From positions 1 to 64,000 of the forward strand of contig NZ_QAJM01000033.1 in assembly GCF_003852405.1 (NCBI RefSeq): 64,000 nt of DNA. Direction: 5' to 3'. This stretch comes from Pseudomonas sp. KBW05. Its GTDB lineage: Bacteria; Pseudomonadota; Gammaproteobacteria; Pseudomonadales; Pseudomonadaceae. Shown here in pieces: positions 1 to 7,908 of the stretch; within the stretch, counting starts at the first letter, position 1; every line of letters begins with the position of its first letter. The translations under genes and the position numbers were made by a program. Below the pieces are notes generated by a model. It saw only the letters and a program-made list of their open reading frames with translations, ran no database searches and was not told where the DNA came from.

Positions 1-41
1 TTCACTGACCCACCGCATTCGCGAGCAAGCCCGCTCCCACA
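1..41. repeat. REP element, one arm, cut by the window edge
   Basis: Positions 13-41 match the right arm (CCGCATTCGCGAGCAAGC, then CCGCTCCCACA) of the REPIN-type repeats found complete elsewhere in this window (for example 8344-8432). The left arm would lie outside the window. It sits just downstream of the permease gene that ends at 80. Confidence 0.85.
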
Positions 42-79
42 TTTTTAGACCTGCTGTGCCTGGAAGACCGTACTCAGGC

Positions 80-1357
80 TCAAGCAATCAACGAATAAAC
101 CACCGCCGTAATCGCCACCAGGCCGACCGCCGTAACGAACACATTGGACGCCTGCCCACGGTACTTGGCCATGGCCGGCACCTTGCGAATCGCGTACATC
201 GGCATCAGGAACAGAATCGACGCAATCACCGGGCCGCCCAAGGATTCGATCATGCCGAGGATACTTGGGTTAAGCGTGGCGACAATCCAGCACACCACCA
301 GCATGAACGCGGCGGTCATGCGGTCCAGGGTCTTAGGTGCCGGGCGGCGGCCGGTCTTGACCACCAGGCCCTTGAGGCCTTCGCTGGCGCCGATGTAGTG
401 GCCCAGGAACGACTTGGCAATCGCCACGAACGCGATCAGCGGCGCGGCGAAGGCGATGGTCGGGTTGTCGAAGTGGTTGGCCAGGTACGACAGGATCGAC
501 AGGTTCTGCGCTTTCGCTTCGGCCAGTTGCGCCGGCGACAAGGTCAGCACGCAGCTGAACACGAAGAACAGCACCATCACCACCATCAACAGGTGCGCGC
601 GGGACAGGATCTGCGAGCTGCGTTCATCGGCATGTGCGCCGTACTGGCGCTTCTGGTCCACCGCGAAAGCCGAGATGATCGGCGAGTGGTTGAACGAGAA
701 CACCATCACCGGAATCGCCAGCCACAGGGTGCTGAGCAGCGCCGAGGGCTCCGGCACCACGCTGGCGGTGCTGAGGATGCCACCGGTCCAATGCGGGATC
801 AGGTACACCGCGAGGAACAGCAAGGCGACGATAAATGGATACACCATCAGGCTCATCGCCTTGACGATCACTTGCTCACCGCAACGCACCACGGCCAACA
901 GACCGAGGATCAGCACAAACGCCAGGATCGCCCGCGGCGGCGGCATGATGTGCAGTTGGTGCTCCATGAAGCTGCTGACGGTGTTGGTCAAGGCGACGCT
1001 GTAGATCAGCAGGATCGGGAAGATCGCAAAGAAGTACAGCAGGGTGATCAGCGCGCCGGCGGTGATGCCGAAGTGCTCTTCGACCACGTCGGTGATGTCG
1101 GAGCCTTCACGACCGGACAGGACGAAGCGGGTCAGGCCACGGTGCGCGAAGAACGTCATCGGGAATGCCAGCATCGCCAGGATCAACAGCGGCCAGAAAC
1201 CGCCCAAGCCAGCGTTGATGGGCAAAAACAAGGTGCCGGCGCCAATGGCCGTGCCGAACAGGCCAAGCATCCAGGTGGTGTCCTGGCGGCTCCAGCTTGT
1301 GAGGGTTGCAGGTGTCGATGCATAGCGTTCGTCAACGCTATTGGCCTGATCATTCAT
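80..1357 (-). CDS. serine/threonine permease, HAAAP family (SdaC/YhaO-like)
   Basis: Inner-membrane amino-acid:cation symporter of the hydroxy/aromatic amino acid permease family, close in text to E. coli SdaC/YhaO. The first membrane segment carries GTAIGAGTLFLPINAG. It is followed by PMTFFAHRGLTRFVLSG, DVVEEHFG and LITLLYFFAIFPILL, all hallmarks of the serine/threonine branch, with about 11 hydrophobic segments over 425 residues. The frame is open to 1375, but the start at 1357 is preferred because GGAG lies 10 bases before it. The gene is divergent from a threonine-rich leader and a cysteine hydrolase. Substrate is inferred from family only; serine or threonine is most likely. Confidence 0.85.
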   Translation of the reverse strand: MNDQANSVDERYASTPATLTSWSRQDTTWMLGLFGTAIGAGTLFLPINAGLGGFWPLLILAMLAFPMTFFAHRGLTRFVLSGREGSDITDVVEEHFGITAGALITLLYFFAIFPILLIYSVALTNTVSSFMEHQLHIMPPPRAILAFVLILGLLAVVRCGEQVIVKAMSLMVYPFIVALLFLAVYLIPHWTGGILSTASVVPEPSALLSTLWLAIPVMVFSFNHSPIISAFAVDQKRQYGAHADERSSQILSRAHLLMVVMVLFFVFSCVLTLSPAQLAEAKAQNLSILSYLANHFDNPTIAFAAPLIAFVAIAKSFLGHYIGASEGLKGLVVKTGRRPAPKTLDRMTAAFMLVVCWIVATLNPSILGMIESLGGPVIASILFLMPMYAIRKVPAMAKYRGQASNVFVTAVGLVAITAVVYSLIA

Positions 1358-1529
1358 CCGGTCGGATCTCCGCATTTACACGGCCGGGACGAGTCAGAAA
1401 AACCTGACAGGCAGCGCCCCGACCATAGAAGGGGCCGGATTGTCCGGGATTCTTGTGAATAAGCAAAGACTTAGCTGAGGAACGGTGGCGTGGTATATCG
1501 ACACGCCGCACCCAAGCCAGACACATTTG

Positions 1530-1559
1530 TTGACAACCTGGCGTCGATCTCAGCATGAT
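1530..1559 (+). promoter_or_regulatory. candidate promoter of the Thr-leader/cysteine hydrolase unit
   Basis: A perfect -35 box TTGACA (1530-1535) is followed after 18 bases by CATGAT (1554-1559), a 4/6 match to the -10 consensus. Transcription would begin close to 1566, the A of the leader ATG, so the leader peptide might be translated from a leaderless or nearly leaderless mRNA. The promoter is a prediction from sequence only. Confidence 0.5.
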
Positions 1560-1565
1560 CGGGTC

Positions 1566-1652
1566 ATGAACTTTATTCAGCTGCACCTCACCCGCACCAC
1601 CACCACGACCGCTATCGGCGGGTCGCGCGGTGGCTGTGGGTGGTCAAGCTAA
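1566..1652 (+). CDS. putative threonine-rich leader peptide (28 aa)
   Basis: A short ORF starting MNFIQLHLT with a block of threonine codons: residue 9 and residues 11-15 are Thr (ACC/ACG, 1590-1610). It continues with AIGG and ends in TAA at 1650-1652. No clear ribosome binding site precedes it, but the predicted promoter puts the transcript start near its ATG. Six Thr codons in seven are typical of ribosome-stalling leader peptides such as E. coli thrL. An attenuator-like terminator follows at 1675-1704. That it is translated, and that it controls the cysteine hydrolase at 1743, is inference. Confidence 0.5.
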   Translation: MNFIQLHLTRTTTTTAIGGSRGGCGWSS

Positions 1653-1704
1653 ACACCCCACAGATTCAACCCAAGGCCCCGCCAGCAATGGACGGGGCCT
1701 TTTT
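1634..1704 (+). terminator. candidate attenuator: pause hairpin plus intrinsic terminator
   Basis: The terminator stem pairs GGCCCCGCC (1675-1683) with GGACGGGGCC (1690-1699, one bulged A) and is followed by five Ts (1700-1704). Upstream, CTGTGGGTG (1634-1642) pairs with CACCCCACAG (1654-1663). GGCGGG (1617-1622), directly after the Thr codons, can instead pair with CCCGCC (1678-1683) and break the terminator. This gives mutually exclusive folds in the order expected for translational attenuation. The terminator is well supported; the switch is inferred. Confidence 0.6.
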
Positions 1705-1742
1705 ATTGCTCCGCCCACCTGGCAATCTCAAGGAGCAACACC

Positions 1743-2267
1743 ATGGCTGACGCCCTGCTGATCATCGACATGCAAACCGGCCTCTACGATGGCCCGGAGA
1801 AGCCTTTTGAGCGCGAACGCGTACTCGCCACCATCAACCAACTGATTCAGCGCGCCCGCAACGCCAGCGCGCCGATCTTCGTCGCACGCCACACCGGCCC
1901 AGAAGGCTCGCCCATCGCAGCGGGCAGCCCGCTCTGGCAGCTGTGGCACGGCCTGGACGTGGATGAATCCCGCGACCATCTGTTCAATAAAACCCGCCCC
2001 AGCTGTTTTCTGGGGACTGACCTGGCGCAGCAACTGAATGCGGCGCAGGTCAATGAGCTGGTGATTGTGGGCATGAAAACCCAGTTCTGCATCGACACGA
2101 CTTGCCGAGTGGCGGTTGAACTGGGGTATTCGGTGATACTGCCCGAGGATGGCCACACCTGCATGGACACCCCGGCGTTCAACGCGCAGGCGATCATCGA
2201 GCACCACAATGCGACGTTGGCGGGGGCGTTTGTGAAGCGGGTCAGGGCGGCTGAAATCAGCTTCTGA
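1743..2267 (+). CDS. cysteine hydrolase, isochorismatase-like family
   Basis: A cytosolic alpha/beta hydrolase of 174 residues with the isochorismatase-superfamily catalytic triad: D9 in LIIDMQ, K83 in FNKTRPSCF and nucleophile C116 in KTQFCIDTTCR. The family includes nicotinamidases, N-carbamoyl hydrolases and related amidases, and nothing visible fixes the substrate. A clear AAGGAG lies upstream of the ATG. It is the first full gene after the Thr-rich leader and terminator, which suggests a link to threonine or one-carbon/amide metabolism, but the link is speculative. It is divergent from the serine/threonine permease. Confidence 0.88.
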   Translation: MADALLIIDMQTGLYDGPEKPFERERVLATINQLIQRARNASAPIFVARHTGPEGSPIAAGSPLWQLWHGLDVDESRDHLFNKTRPSCFLGTDLAQQLNAAQVNELVIVGMKTQFCIDTTCRVAVELGYSVILPEDGHTCMDTPAFNAQAIIEHHNATLAGAFVKRVRAAEISF

Positions 2268-2297
2268 CAATGCTGATCCTGTAAAAACAGAAACCAT

Positions 2298-2392
2298 TGT
2301 GGCGAGGGAGCTTGCTCCCGCCGGACTGCGCAGCAGTCCCCGGCTCTTCAGGGGCGCTTCGCACCCCAGCGCAAGCAAGCTTGCTCGCCACA
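2298..2392. repeat. REP-like inverted repeat, second type
   Basis: Ends TGTGGCGAG and CTCGCCACA are inverted copies. Internal hairpins such as GAGGGAGCTTGCTCC and GGACTGCGCAGCAGTCC are also present. Its core differs from the other repeats of the window (GCGAGGGAGCTTGCTCCCGC rather than GGGAGCGGGCTTGCTCGC). It lies between two + strand genes and may also slow read-through. Confidence 0.75.
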
Positions 2393-2495
2393 GGAAACTC
2401 ACGCCGAAAGGGAAACTTTTCTCCCCCCAGCAGCACGTTCATTCTCACAAATCCCGCATACTCCCCTCCTCAAACCCTTCAGGAAGAGCCTTCCG

Positions 2496-3449
2496 ATGTC
2501 CACCACTGTCCTGGTTCTGGTTGAAACCATCAACGAATACCTGCACATCATCGAAAACGATGACTTCCACGTGATCCTGGCACCAACGCCCGCCGAACGC
2601 GCCCAGGCCATCAAGGCCCACGGTGGCCAGATCAAGGCCGTGCTGACCCGTGGCCCGCTGGGTTTGTATGCGGAAGAAATCGCCGCCCTGCCCCTGCTGG
2701 AAATCATCTGCGTGATCGGCGCCGGCTACGAACATGTGGACCTGCAAGCCGCCAGCAATCGCGGGATCGTCGTCACCAACGGCGCTGGCGTGAACGCGCC
2801 GTCGGTCGCCGACCACGCCATGGCGCTGCTGCTGTCGCTGGTACGCGGCATCCCGCAGACCGACGCCGCCGTACGGCGCAACGAATGGCCCAAGGTCATG
2901 CGCCCGTCCCTGGGCGGCAAGCAGTTGGGCATTCTCGGGCTGGGCGCCGTGGGCCTGGAGATCGCCAAGCGTGCAGCCCTGGGTTTCGGCATGGAAATCA
3001 GCTACCACAACCGCCAGCCGCGCGATGACGTGGACTACACCTACTGCGCAACAGCCGTGGAATTGGCGCGCACCTCGGACTTCCTGATCCTCGCCACGCC
3101 CGGCGGCGCAAGCACCCGCCACTTGATCGATCGCCACGCCCTCGACGCACTCGGGCCGAATGGCTTCCTGGTCAACATCGGACGCGGCAGCGTGGTCGTC
3201 ACCGCCGATCTGGTGGCCGCCCTTGAGCAACGCCGCATTGGCGGCGCGGCGCTGGACGTATTCGACGACGAACCCCAGGTACCCGACGCCCTCAAACGCT
3301 TGAGCAACACCGTACTGACCTCCCATGTCGCCGGCCTGTCGCCGGAAGCCGCCCACGACACCGTGCAGCGTGTGGCCGACAACCTGCTGGAATACTTCGC
3401 CGGCCGCCCGGTGCTCACGCCGGTCGCCTTGCCCCCGCCCGCAAAATGA
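2496..3449 (+). CDS. NAD(P)-dependent D-2-hydroxyacid dehydrogenase
   Basis: A 317-residue dehydrogenase of the D-isomer-specific 2-hydroxyacid family, probably reducing glyoxylate, hydroxypyruvate or a related 2-oxoacid. The Rossmann motif GLGAVG is at 148-153. The catalytic triad appears as R230 (NIGRGS), E259 (DDEP) and H277 (TSHVAG). The N-terminal part contains VIGAGYEHVD, usual for the substrate-binding domain. Length is normal and the gene stands alone. GGAAGAG lies just before the start. The exact substrate cannot be read from sequence. Confidence 0.9.
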   Translation: MSTTVLVLVETINEYLHIIENDDFHVILAPTPAERAQAIKAHGGQIKAVLTRGPLGLYAEEIAALPLLEIICVIGAGYEHVDLQAASNRGIVVTNGAGVNAPSVADHAMALLLSLVRGIPQTDAAVRRNEWPKVMRPSLGGKQLGILGLGAVGLEIAKRAALGFGMEISYHNRQPRDDVDYTYCATAVELARTSDFLILATPGGASTRHLIDRHALDALGPNGFLVNIGRGSVVVTADLVAALEQRRIGGAALDVFDDEPQVPDALKRLSNTVLTSHVAGLSPEAAHDTVQRVADNLLEYFAGRPVLTPVALPPPAK

Positions 3450-3578
3450 CCGATCAGGCACGCTGATTATCACCCAACACGCTAACCTATTAAGCCGCCC
3501 CGACCTTGTCGCTGGGCGGTGGTGCGCATTAGATTAGGAAATAGTCCGAGGCCTTTAGAATAAGCAGAAGGGATAAGC

Positions 3579-4646
3579 ATGGCGCTGAACGACCAATCGA
3601 CCCAGATCCGAGCAGGCGAAGAACTTGATGCCAGCCTGATCGATCCCTACCTCAAGGCCCATATCCCCGGCCTGAGCGGCACGCCGACCATCAGTCAGTT
3701 TCCGGGCGGTGCGTCCAACCTCACTTACCTGCTGGAATACCCTGGCCAGGAATTCGTCCTGCGCCGCCCGCCCTTTGGCCACAAGGCCAAGTCCGCCCAC
3801 GACATGGGCCGCGAATACCGCATTCTCAACCAACTCAAGGACGGCTTTCCGTACTGCCCCAAGGCCTACGTGCATTGCACCGACGAGTCGGTGATCGGCG
3901 CCGAGTTCTATGTGATGGAGCGCGTCAACGGCATCATCCTGCGCTCCGACCTGCCGCCCGAGCTGGGCCTGGACGCGGCCAAGACCGAGGCGCTGTGCAA
4001 GAGCTTTATCGACAAGTTCGTCGAACTGCATCAGGTGGACTACACCGCGTGCGGCCTGGCCGACCTGGGCAAGCCCGAAGGTTATGTGGCGCGGCAGATC
4101 AGCGGCTGGAGCGATCGCTACGAAAAAGCCCTGACGCCCGACGCCCCGCGCTGGGAAGCCGTGCGCGCCTGGCTCAACGACAAGATGCCGGCCGACCACC
4201 CCACTTCCAGCATCGTGCACAACGATTACCGCTTCGATAACGTGATCCTCGACCCGCACAACCCAATGCAGATCATCGGCGTGCTGGACTGGGAGCTGAC
4301 CACCCTCGGCGACCCGCTGATGGACCTGGGCAACACCCTCGCCTACTGGATCGAAGCCGCCGACCCGGCACCGGTGCAACTGATGCGCCGCCAGCCGAGC
4401 AACGCCCCCGGCATGCTGACCCGCCGTCAGTTCGTGGACTACTACGCCGCACGCGCGGGCATCCAGATCGACAATTTCGATTTCTACTACACCTACGGCC
4501 TGTTCCGCCTGGCGGGCATCGTGCAGCAGATCTACTACCGCTTCTTCCATGGCCAGACCCAGGACAAACGCTTTGCGCAGTTCATCCACATGAACAAGCT
4601 GCTGGAGCAGATGAGCCTGAATGTGATCGCTAAATCAGCCCTCTAA
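3579..4646 (+). CDS. phosphotransferase family protein (APH fold, ACAD10/11-kinase-like)
   Basis: A 355-residue protein of the aminoglycoside-phosphotransferase-like fold. The kinase motifs are complete: a phosphate-loop region FPGGASNLTY (41-50), Brenner-type HNDYRFDN with H214, D216 and N221, and metal-binding D237 in GVLDWE. This subgroup resembles the kinase domain of ACAD10/ACAD11, which phosphorylates 4-hydroxyacyl-CoA before dehydration. In bacteria it commonly sits beside SDR and acyl-CoA dehydrogenase genes, as here, with an SDR 9 bases downstream. A role in hydroxy fatty-acid catabolism is therefore likely but inferred. No resistance function is implied. Confidence 0.85.
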   Translation: MALNDQSTQIRAGEELDASLIDPYLKAHIPGLSGTPTISQFPGGASNLTYLLEYPGQEFVLRRPPFGHKAKSAHDMGREYRILNQLKDGFPYCPKAYVHCTDESVIGAEFYVMERVNGIILRSDLPPELGLDAAKTEALCKSFIDKFVELHQVDYTACGLADLGKPEGYVARQISGWSDRYEKALTPDAPRWEAVRAWLNDKMPADHPTSSIVHNDYRFDNVILDPHNPMQIIGVLDWELTTLGDPLMDLGNTLAYWIEAADPAPVQLMRRQPSNAPGMLTRRQFVDYYAARAGIQIDNFDFYYTYGLFRLAGIVQQIYYRFFHGQTQDKRFAQFIHMNKLLEQMSLNVIAKSAL

Positions 4647-4655
4647 GGAACCCCC

Positions 4656-5423
4656 ATGTCCAAGACCAACCTGTTCGACCTCGACGGCAAGATCGCCTTT
4701 GTTTCCGGCGCCAGCCGTGGCATCGGCGAAGCCATCGCCAAGTTGCTGGCCCAGCAAGGCGCCCACGTGATTGTCTCCAGCCGCAAACTCGACGGTTGCC
4801 AGCACGTGGCCGACGCGATCATCGCCGAGGGCGGCAAGGCCACGGCCATTGCCTGCCACATCGGTGAAATGGAGCAGATTACCCAAGTGTTCGCCGGTAT
4901 CCGCGAGCAGTTCGGCCGCCTGGACATCCTGGTCAACAACGCCGCGACCAACCCGCAGTTCTGCAACGTGCTGGACACCGACCTCGGCGCGTTCCAGAAG
5001 ACCGTGGACGTGAACATTCGCGGCTACTTCTTCATGTCGGTGGAAGCCGGCAAGCTGATGCGCGAGAACGGCGGTGGCAGCATCATCAACGTGGCGTCGA
5101 TCAACGGCATCTCCCCGGGCGTGTTCCAGGGTATCTACTCGGTGACCAAGGCCGCCGTGATCAACATGACCAAGGTGTTCGCCAAGGAATGCGCCGCGTT
5201 CGGCATTCGCTGCAACGCCCTGCTGCCGGGCCTGACCGACACCAAGTTCGCCTCGGCCCTGGTGAAGAACGACGCCATCCTGAAAACCGCGCTGGCGCAG
5301 ATCCCACTCAAGCGCGTCGCCGATCCGAGCGAGATGGCAGGCGCGGTGCTGTATTTGGCGAGCGATGCGTCCAGCTACACCACCGGCGTTGCACTGAATG
5401 TGGATGGCGGTTTCCTGTCCTGA
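4656..5423 (+). CDS. short-chain dehydrogenase/reductase
   Basis: Classical 255-residue SDR. The cofactor motif GASRGIG is at 18-24 and NNAA at 94-97. The catalytic residues are S148 and Y161-x3-K165 (YSVTK). It lacks signal or membrane segments, so it is a cytosolic NAD(P)-dependent oxidoreductase. It follows the phosphotransferase gene after 9 bases with an AAGGA binding site inside the gap, so the two are an operon. The stop codon overlaps that of the convergent AhpD-like gene. Substrate unknown; with the upstream kinase a hydroxyacyl-CoA is plausible. Confidence 0.9.
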   Translation: MSKTNLFDLDGKIAFVSGASRGIGEAIAKLLAQQGAHVIVSSRKLDGCQHVADAIIAEGGKATAIACHIGEMEQITQVFAGIREQFGRLDILVNNAATNPQFCNVLDTDLGAFQKTVDVNIRGYFFMSVEAGKLMRENGGGSIINVASINGISPGVFQGIYSVTKAAVINMTKVFAKECAAFGIRCNALLPGLTDTKFASALVKNDAILKTALAQIPLKRVADPSEMAGAVLYLASDASSYTTGVALNVDGGFLS

Positions 5424-5867
5424 TCACGCATTCGGCGGTTGCTGGCGAAAGCTCACCGCCAGGCGGTTCCAGCCACTGATGCTGGAGACCGCCATGGTCA
5501 GGTCCACCAGTTCCTCTTCGCTGAATTCCACACGCACGGCGGCAAAGAGTTCATCCGACACCTGTGAGGTGGGCAGCATCGCCACCGACTCGCTCCAGGC
5601 CAACGCGGCCTTCTCCCGCGCCGTGAAAAACGGCGAATCGCGCCACACACACAACGCAAACAAACGCCGCTCGGTCTCGCCGCGCTGGCGTGCCGCCATC
5701 GAGTGCATGTCGGTACAGAAGCCACAGTGATTGAGTTGCGACACGCGGATCTTGATCAACTCCAGCAAGGGCTGTTCGATCGACAGGCCAAAGGTGTTCG
5801 CCTCCAGCATCAACATGGCCTTGAGCGCTTGCGGTGAAGCCGTGTAGTAATCCAGACGGGGTTCCAT
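5424..5867 (-). CDS. carboxymuconolactone decarboxylase/AhpD-like protein
   Basis: A 147-residue protein of the CMD/AhpD family. It carries the redox motif NHCGFCTDMH with C48-x2-C51 and H55, as in AhpD-type alkylhydroperoxidase subunits, and is likely a small cytosolic peroxidase or decarboxylase. The start at 5867 (MEPRLDYY) is chosen because AGAG lies about 9 bases upstream; an in-frame ATG at 5876 is the alternative. It is divergent from a MocR regulator. Its predicted promoter has the same arrangement as those of two genes on the other side of the regulator, suggesting one regulon. Confidence 0.85.
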   Translation of the reverse strand: MEPRLDYYTASPQALKAMLMLEANTFGLSIEQPLLELIKIRVSQLNHCGFCTDMHSMAARQRGETERRLFALCVWRDSPFFTAREKAALAWSESVAMLPTSQVSDELFAAVRVEFSEEELVDLTMAVSSISGWNRLAVSFRQQPPNA

Positions 5868-5893
5868 GGGGTGCATCTCTGAAATGACAACCC

Positions 5894-5930
5894 AGCCTAG
5901 AACCCCCACGCCATAAGCCCTATAGCCAAT
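5894..5930 (-). promoter_or_regulatory. candidate MocR-controlled promoter of the AhpD-like gene
   Basis: On the minus strand, ATTGGC (5930-5925), T, ATAGGG (5923-5918), 18 bases, then TAGGCT (5899-5894) as -10. The layout (hexamer, 1 base, hexamer, 18 bases, TAGnnT) is identical to those at 7461-7497 and 7840-7876, though the second hexamer is degenerate. It lies between the divergent regulator and its presumed target. Confidence 0.45.
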
Positions 5931-6011
5931 CGGCCGGTTTATGCGCAGACCATTTTGCAGCCACCGCGCCAGCGCGTAGTCTTGGCGCAGACTGAAGCCT
6001 TGGGATACAAC

Positions 6012-7445
6012 ATGGAACTGCACGTCGTGATCAACGGCCGCAAGGATCTGGCCGAACAGCTGTACCAGCAACTGCGCGAGGCCATCAGCTCCGGGCGCCT
6101 GGCCGCCGGTGCACAATTGCCGCCCAGCCGCTTGCTGGCCGAGCAGTTGGGGGTGTCGCGCAAGACCGTGTCCGACACCTACGCCACCCTGACCTACGAA
6201 GGCCTGCTGGTGGGCAAGACCGGCCGCGGCACCTTCGTCAACGCCCATGCGCCGCAGGCAGAACGCCAACAATCGGCCACCGACCTGGCCTGCGCTGCCA
6301 ACCTGGCAAAGTGGGCGTCGCTGCCCTCGCCCATGCGCCACCCCACGCGCGACAGCACCTTGCGCTACGAATTTATCGGCGGCGCCACCAGCCGCAATCA
6401 GTTCCCCCAGGATGAATGGCGGCGCTGCACCCAGGATGCATTGCGGCGCATTGCGCAAAACAGCGGCTTCTACAGCCAGCCCGAAGGCTTGCCCGCGCTG
6501 CGCAGTGCCATCGCCGGGCATATCGCGTTTTCGCGGGGCGTCAAATGCCGTGACAGCGACATCGTGGTCACCAACGGCGCGCAGCAGGCGCTCGACCTGA
6601 TCGCCCGCGTGGTCCTGGAACCGGGCAGCATCGTCGCCATGGAAGACCCCGGCTACAGCCCCGCACGGCAGCTGTTCATGGCAATGGGGGCCAGCGTCGC
6701 CAGTGTGCCGGTGGACGAACAGGGCATTCAGGTTGACCAGATTCCCGATGGCACACGGTTGATCTACGTCACGCCGTCCCACCAATTCCCCCTCGGCATG
6801 CCCATGAGCCTGTCACGCCGCGAAGCCCTGCTGGCGCGCGCCTTCGCGCTGGGGGCGATCATCATCGAAGACGACTACGACAGCGAATTCCGCTACGAAG
6901 GCCGCCCCACCGATTCCCTGCAAAGCATGGACACCCGCGGCGTGGTGACCTACGTCGGCACCTTCTCGAAAACGCTGCTGCCCGAGTTGCGCCTGGGCTA
7001 CGCGGTGCTGCCACCGGCGATCCATGGCGCCGTGCTCAAGGCCAAGCAATTGACCGACCAGCACAGCTCCACGTTGCCGCAGTGGGCGCTGGCCAAGTTC
7101 ATCAGCGAAGGCTACCTGCTCAAGCACATCCGCCGCTGCCACACCGTGTATGCCGGGCGCCGCGAGCGCATCCTGCAACGGCTGGCGGGGGACTTGTCGC
7201 CCTGGTTCGAAGCGGTGCCCACCGTGGCCGGGTTCCATATGGCGGCGTTGTGCAAGGGCTCGATCGATATCTCGCTGCTGATTCAGCTGGCGCGCCAGGT
7301 CGAGGTCGGCTTGTACCCACTGGACGTGTTTTTCCATGACGCACCGCTGCGCCCGGGCTTGATCATCGGCTTTGGCGCCATCGAGACCCTGGACATCGAC
7401 CCGGCCCTGGACCGGGTGCGCGATATCCTGCAGCAGATTGGCTAG
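6012..7445 (+). CDS. MocR/GabR-type regulator (GntR wHTH plus aminotransferase domain)
   Basis: A 477-residue chimeric transcription factor. The N-terminal winged helix (about 10-75, QLPPSRLLAEQLGVSRKTV) binds DNA. The large C-terminal domain has the fold-type I aminotransferase signature, with DDYDSEFRY near 287-295 and the PLP-binding lysine K320 in GTFSKTLLPELRLGY. The start at 6012 is preferred over an upstream in-frame ATG at 5955 because MELHVVINGR is the usual family N-terminus. Members bind direct repeats overlapping the -35 box of nearby genes. Such repeats (ATTGGT-N-ATTGGT) precede the ABM and cupin genes just downstream and, in weaker form, the divergent AhpD-like gene. The effector is unknown. 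Confidence 0.9.
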   Translation: MELHVVINGRKDLAEQLYQQLREAISSGRLAAGAQLPPSRLLAEQLGVSRKTVSDTYATLTYEGLLVGKTGRGTFVNAHAPQAERQQSATDLACAANLAKWASLPSPMRHPTRDSTLRYEFIGGATSRNQFPQDEWRRCTQDALRRIAQNSGFYSQPEGLPALRSAIAGHIAFSRGVKCRDSDIVVTNGAQQALDLIARVVLEPGSIVAMEDPGYSPARQLFMAMGASVASVPVDEQGIQVDQIPDGTRLIYVTPSHQFPLGMPMSLSRREALLARAFALGAIIIEDDYDSEFRYEGRPTDSLQSMDTRGVVTYVGTFSKTLLPELRLGYAVLPPAIHGAVLKAKQLTDQHSSTLPQWALAKFISEGYLLKHIRRCHTVYAGRRERILQRLAGDLSPWFEAVPTVAGFHMAALCKGSIDISLLIQLARQVEVGLYPLDVFFHDAPLRPGLIIGFGAIETLDIDPALDRVRDILQQIG

Positions 7446-7460
7446 GGGATTTACCGCCGG

Positions 7461-7497
7461 ATTGGTCATTGGTACTGGCACAACAAGGCTCTAGCCT
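7461..7497 (+). promoter_or_regulatory. direct-repeat operator and promoter before the ABM gene
   Basis: ATTGGT (7461-7466), C, ATTGGT (7468-7473). The second repeat overlaps a -35-like TTGGTA (7469-7474), followed by 17 bases and TAGCCT (7492-7497). Short direct repeats over the -35 are typical of MocR/GabR targets, and the regulator gene ends only 15 bases upstream. Confidence 0.55.
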
Positions 7498-7530
7498 GTG
7501 CACTGACACCCGTCCCCGGAGACCATCGCC

Positions 7531-7812
7531 ATGCCTGCCTGTGCCTTCAACACTGTCCATGTCCGCGCCATCGCCGGGCGCTCCAGGGAGCTGGGCGAAC
7601 GCCTGCAACTCATCGCGCAAGCCGTGCGCAACAGCCCTGGCTGCCTGGACTACAACGTGTGCCGCAGCCCGCTGGACCTCAACCAGTGGACCGTCAGTGG
7701 CCACTGGGCCTGCGCCGAACAACGCAACGCGCACTTCGCCCTGCCGGCCCTGCAAGGGTTTATCGACCTGACCGGCGAACGCCTGGCCAGCCGCCTGGTG
7801 TTCGACCATTAA
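7531..7812 (+). CDS. antibiotic biosynthesis monooxygenase (ABM) domain protein
   Basis: A 93-residue single-domain protein of the ABM/YgiN quinol monooxygenase-like ferredoxin fold. It has FNTVHVRAIAGR at the start, the helix ELGERLQLIAQAVR, then GCLDYNVCRSP, the usual place of the cofactorless monooxygenase core. It is cytosolic and probably acts on quinones or small aromatic electrophiles as a dimer. It sits immediately after the MocR gene with its own repeat-containing promoter. Along with the AhpD-like and cupin genes it may answer to electrophile or redox stress; that is inference. Confidence 0.8.
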   Translation: MPACAFNTVHVRAIAGRSRELGERLQLIAQAVRNSPGCLDYNVCRSPLDLNQWTVSGHWACAEQRNAHFALPALQGFIDLTGERLASRLVFDH

Positions 7813-7839
7813 GGCATTGGCCTCCTGCACTTCACCGGG

Positions 7840-7876
7840 ATTGGTTATTGGTGACCCCAGCCACGCGGCGTAGGGT
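7840..7876 (+). promoter_or_regulatory. direct-repeat operator and promoter before the cupin gene
   Basis: ATTGGT (7840-7845), T, ATTGGT (7847-7852). The second repeat overlaps -35-like TTGGTG (7848-7853), followed by 17 bases and TAGGGT (7871-7876). This is exactly the geometry of the ABM promoter at 7461-7497. Confidence 0.55.
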
Positions 7877-7908
7877 GGACAGGTCTCGAACTATTCGGAA
7901 ACCTCGCC

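Noticed and set aside
56-1462. 468-codon + strand frame opposite the permease
   Set aside because: The minus strand encodes a textbook HAAAP permease; this frame is a shadow with biased composition.
3579-4646. Reading the APH-fold gene as an aminoglycoside resistance determinant
   Set aside because: The kinase motifs are generic to the superfamily, and the operon partner SDR and the sequence flavour fit the ACAD10/11-like metabolic branch.
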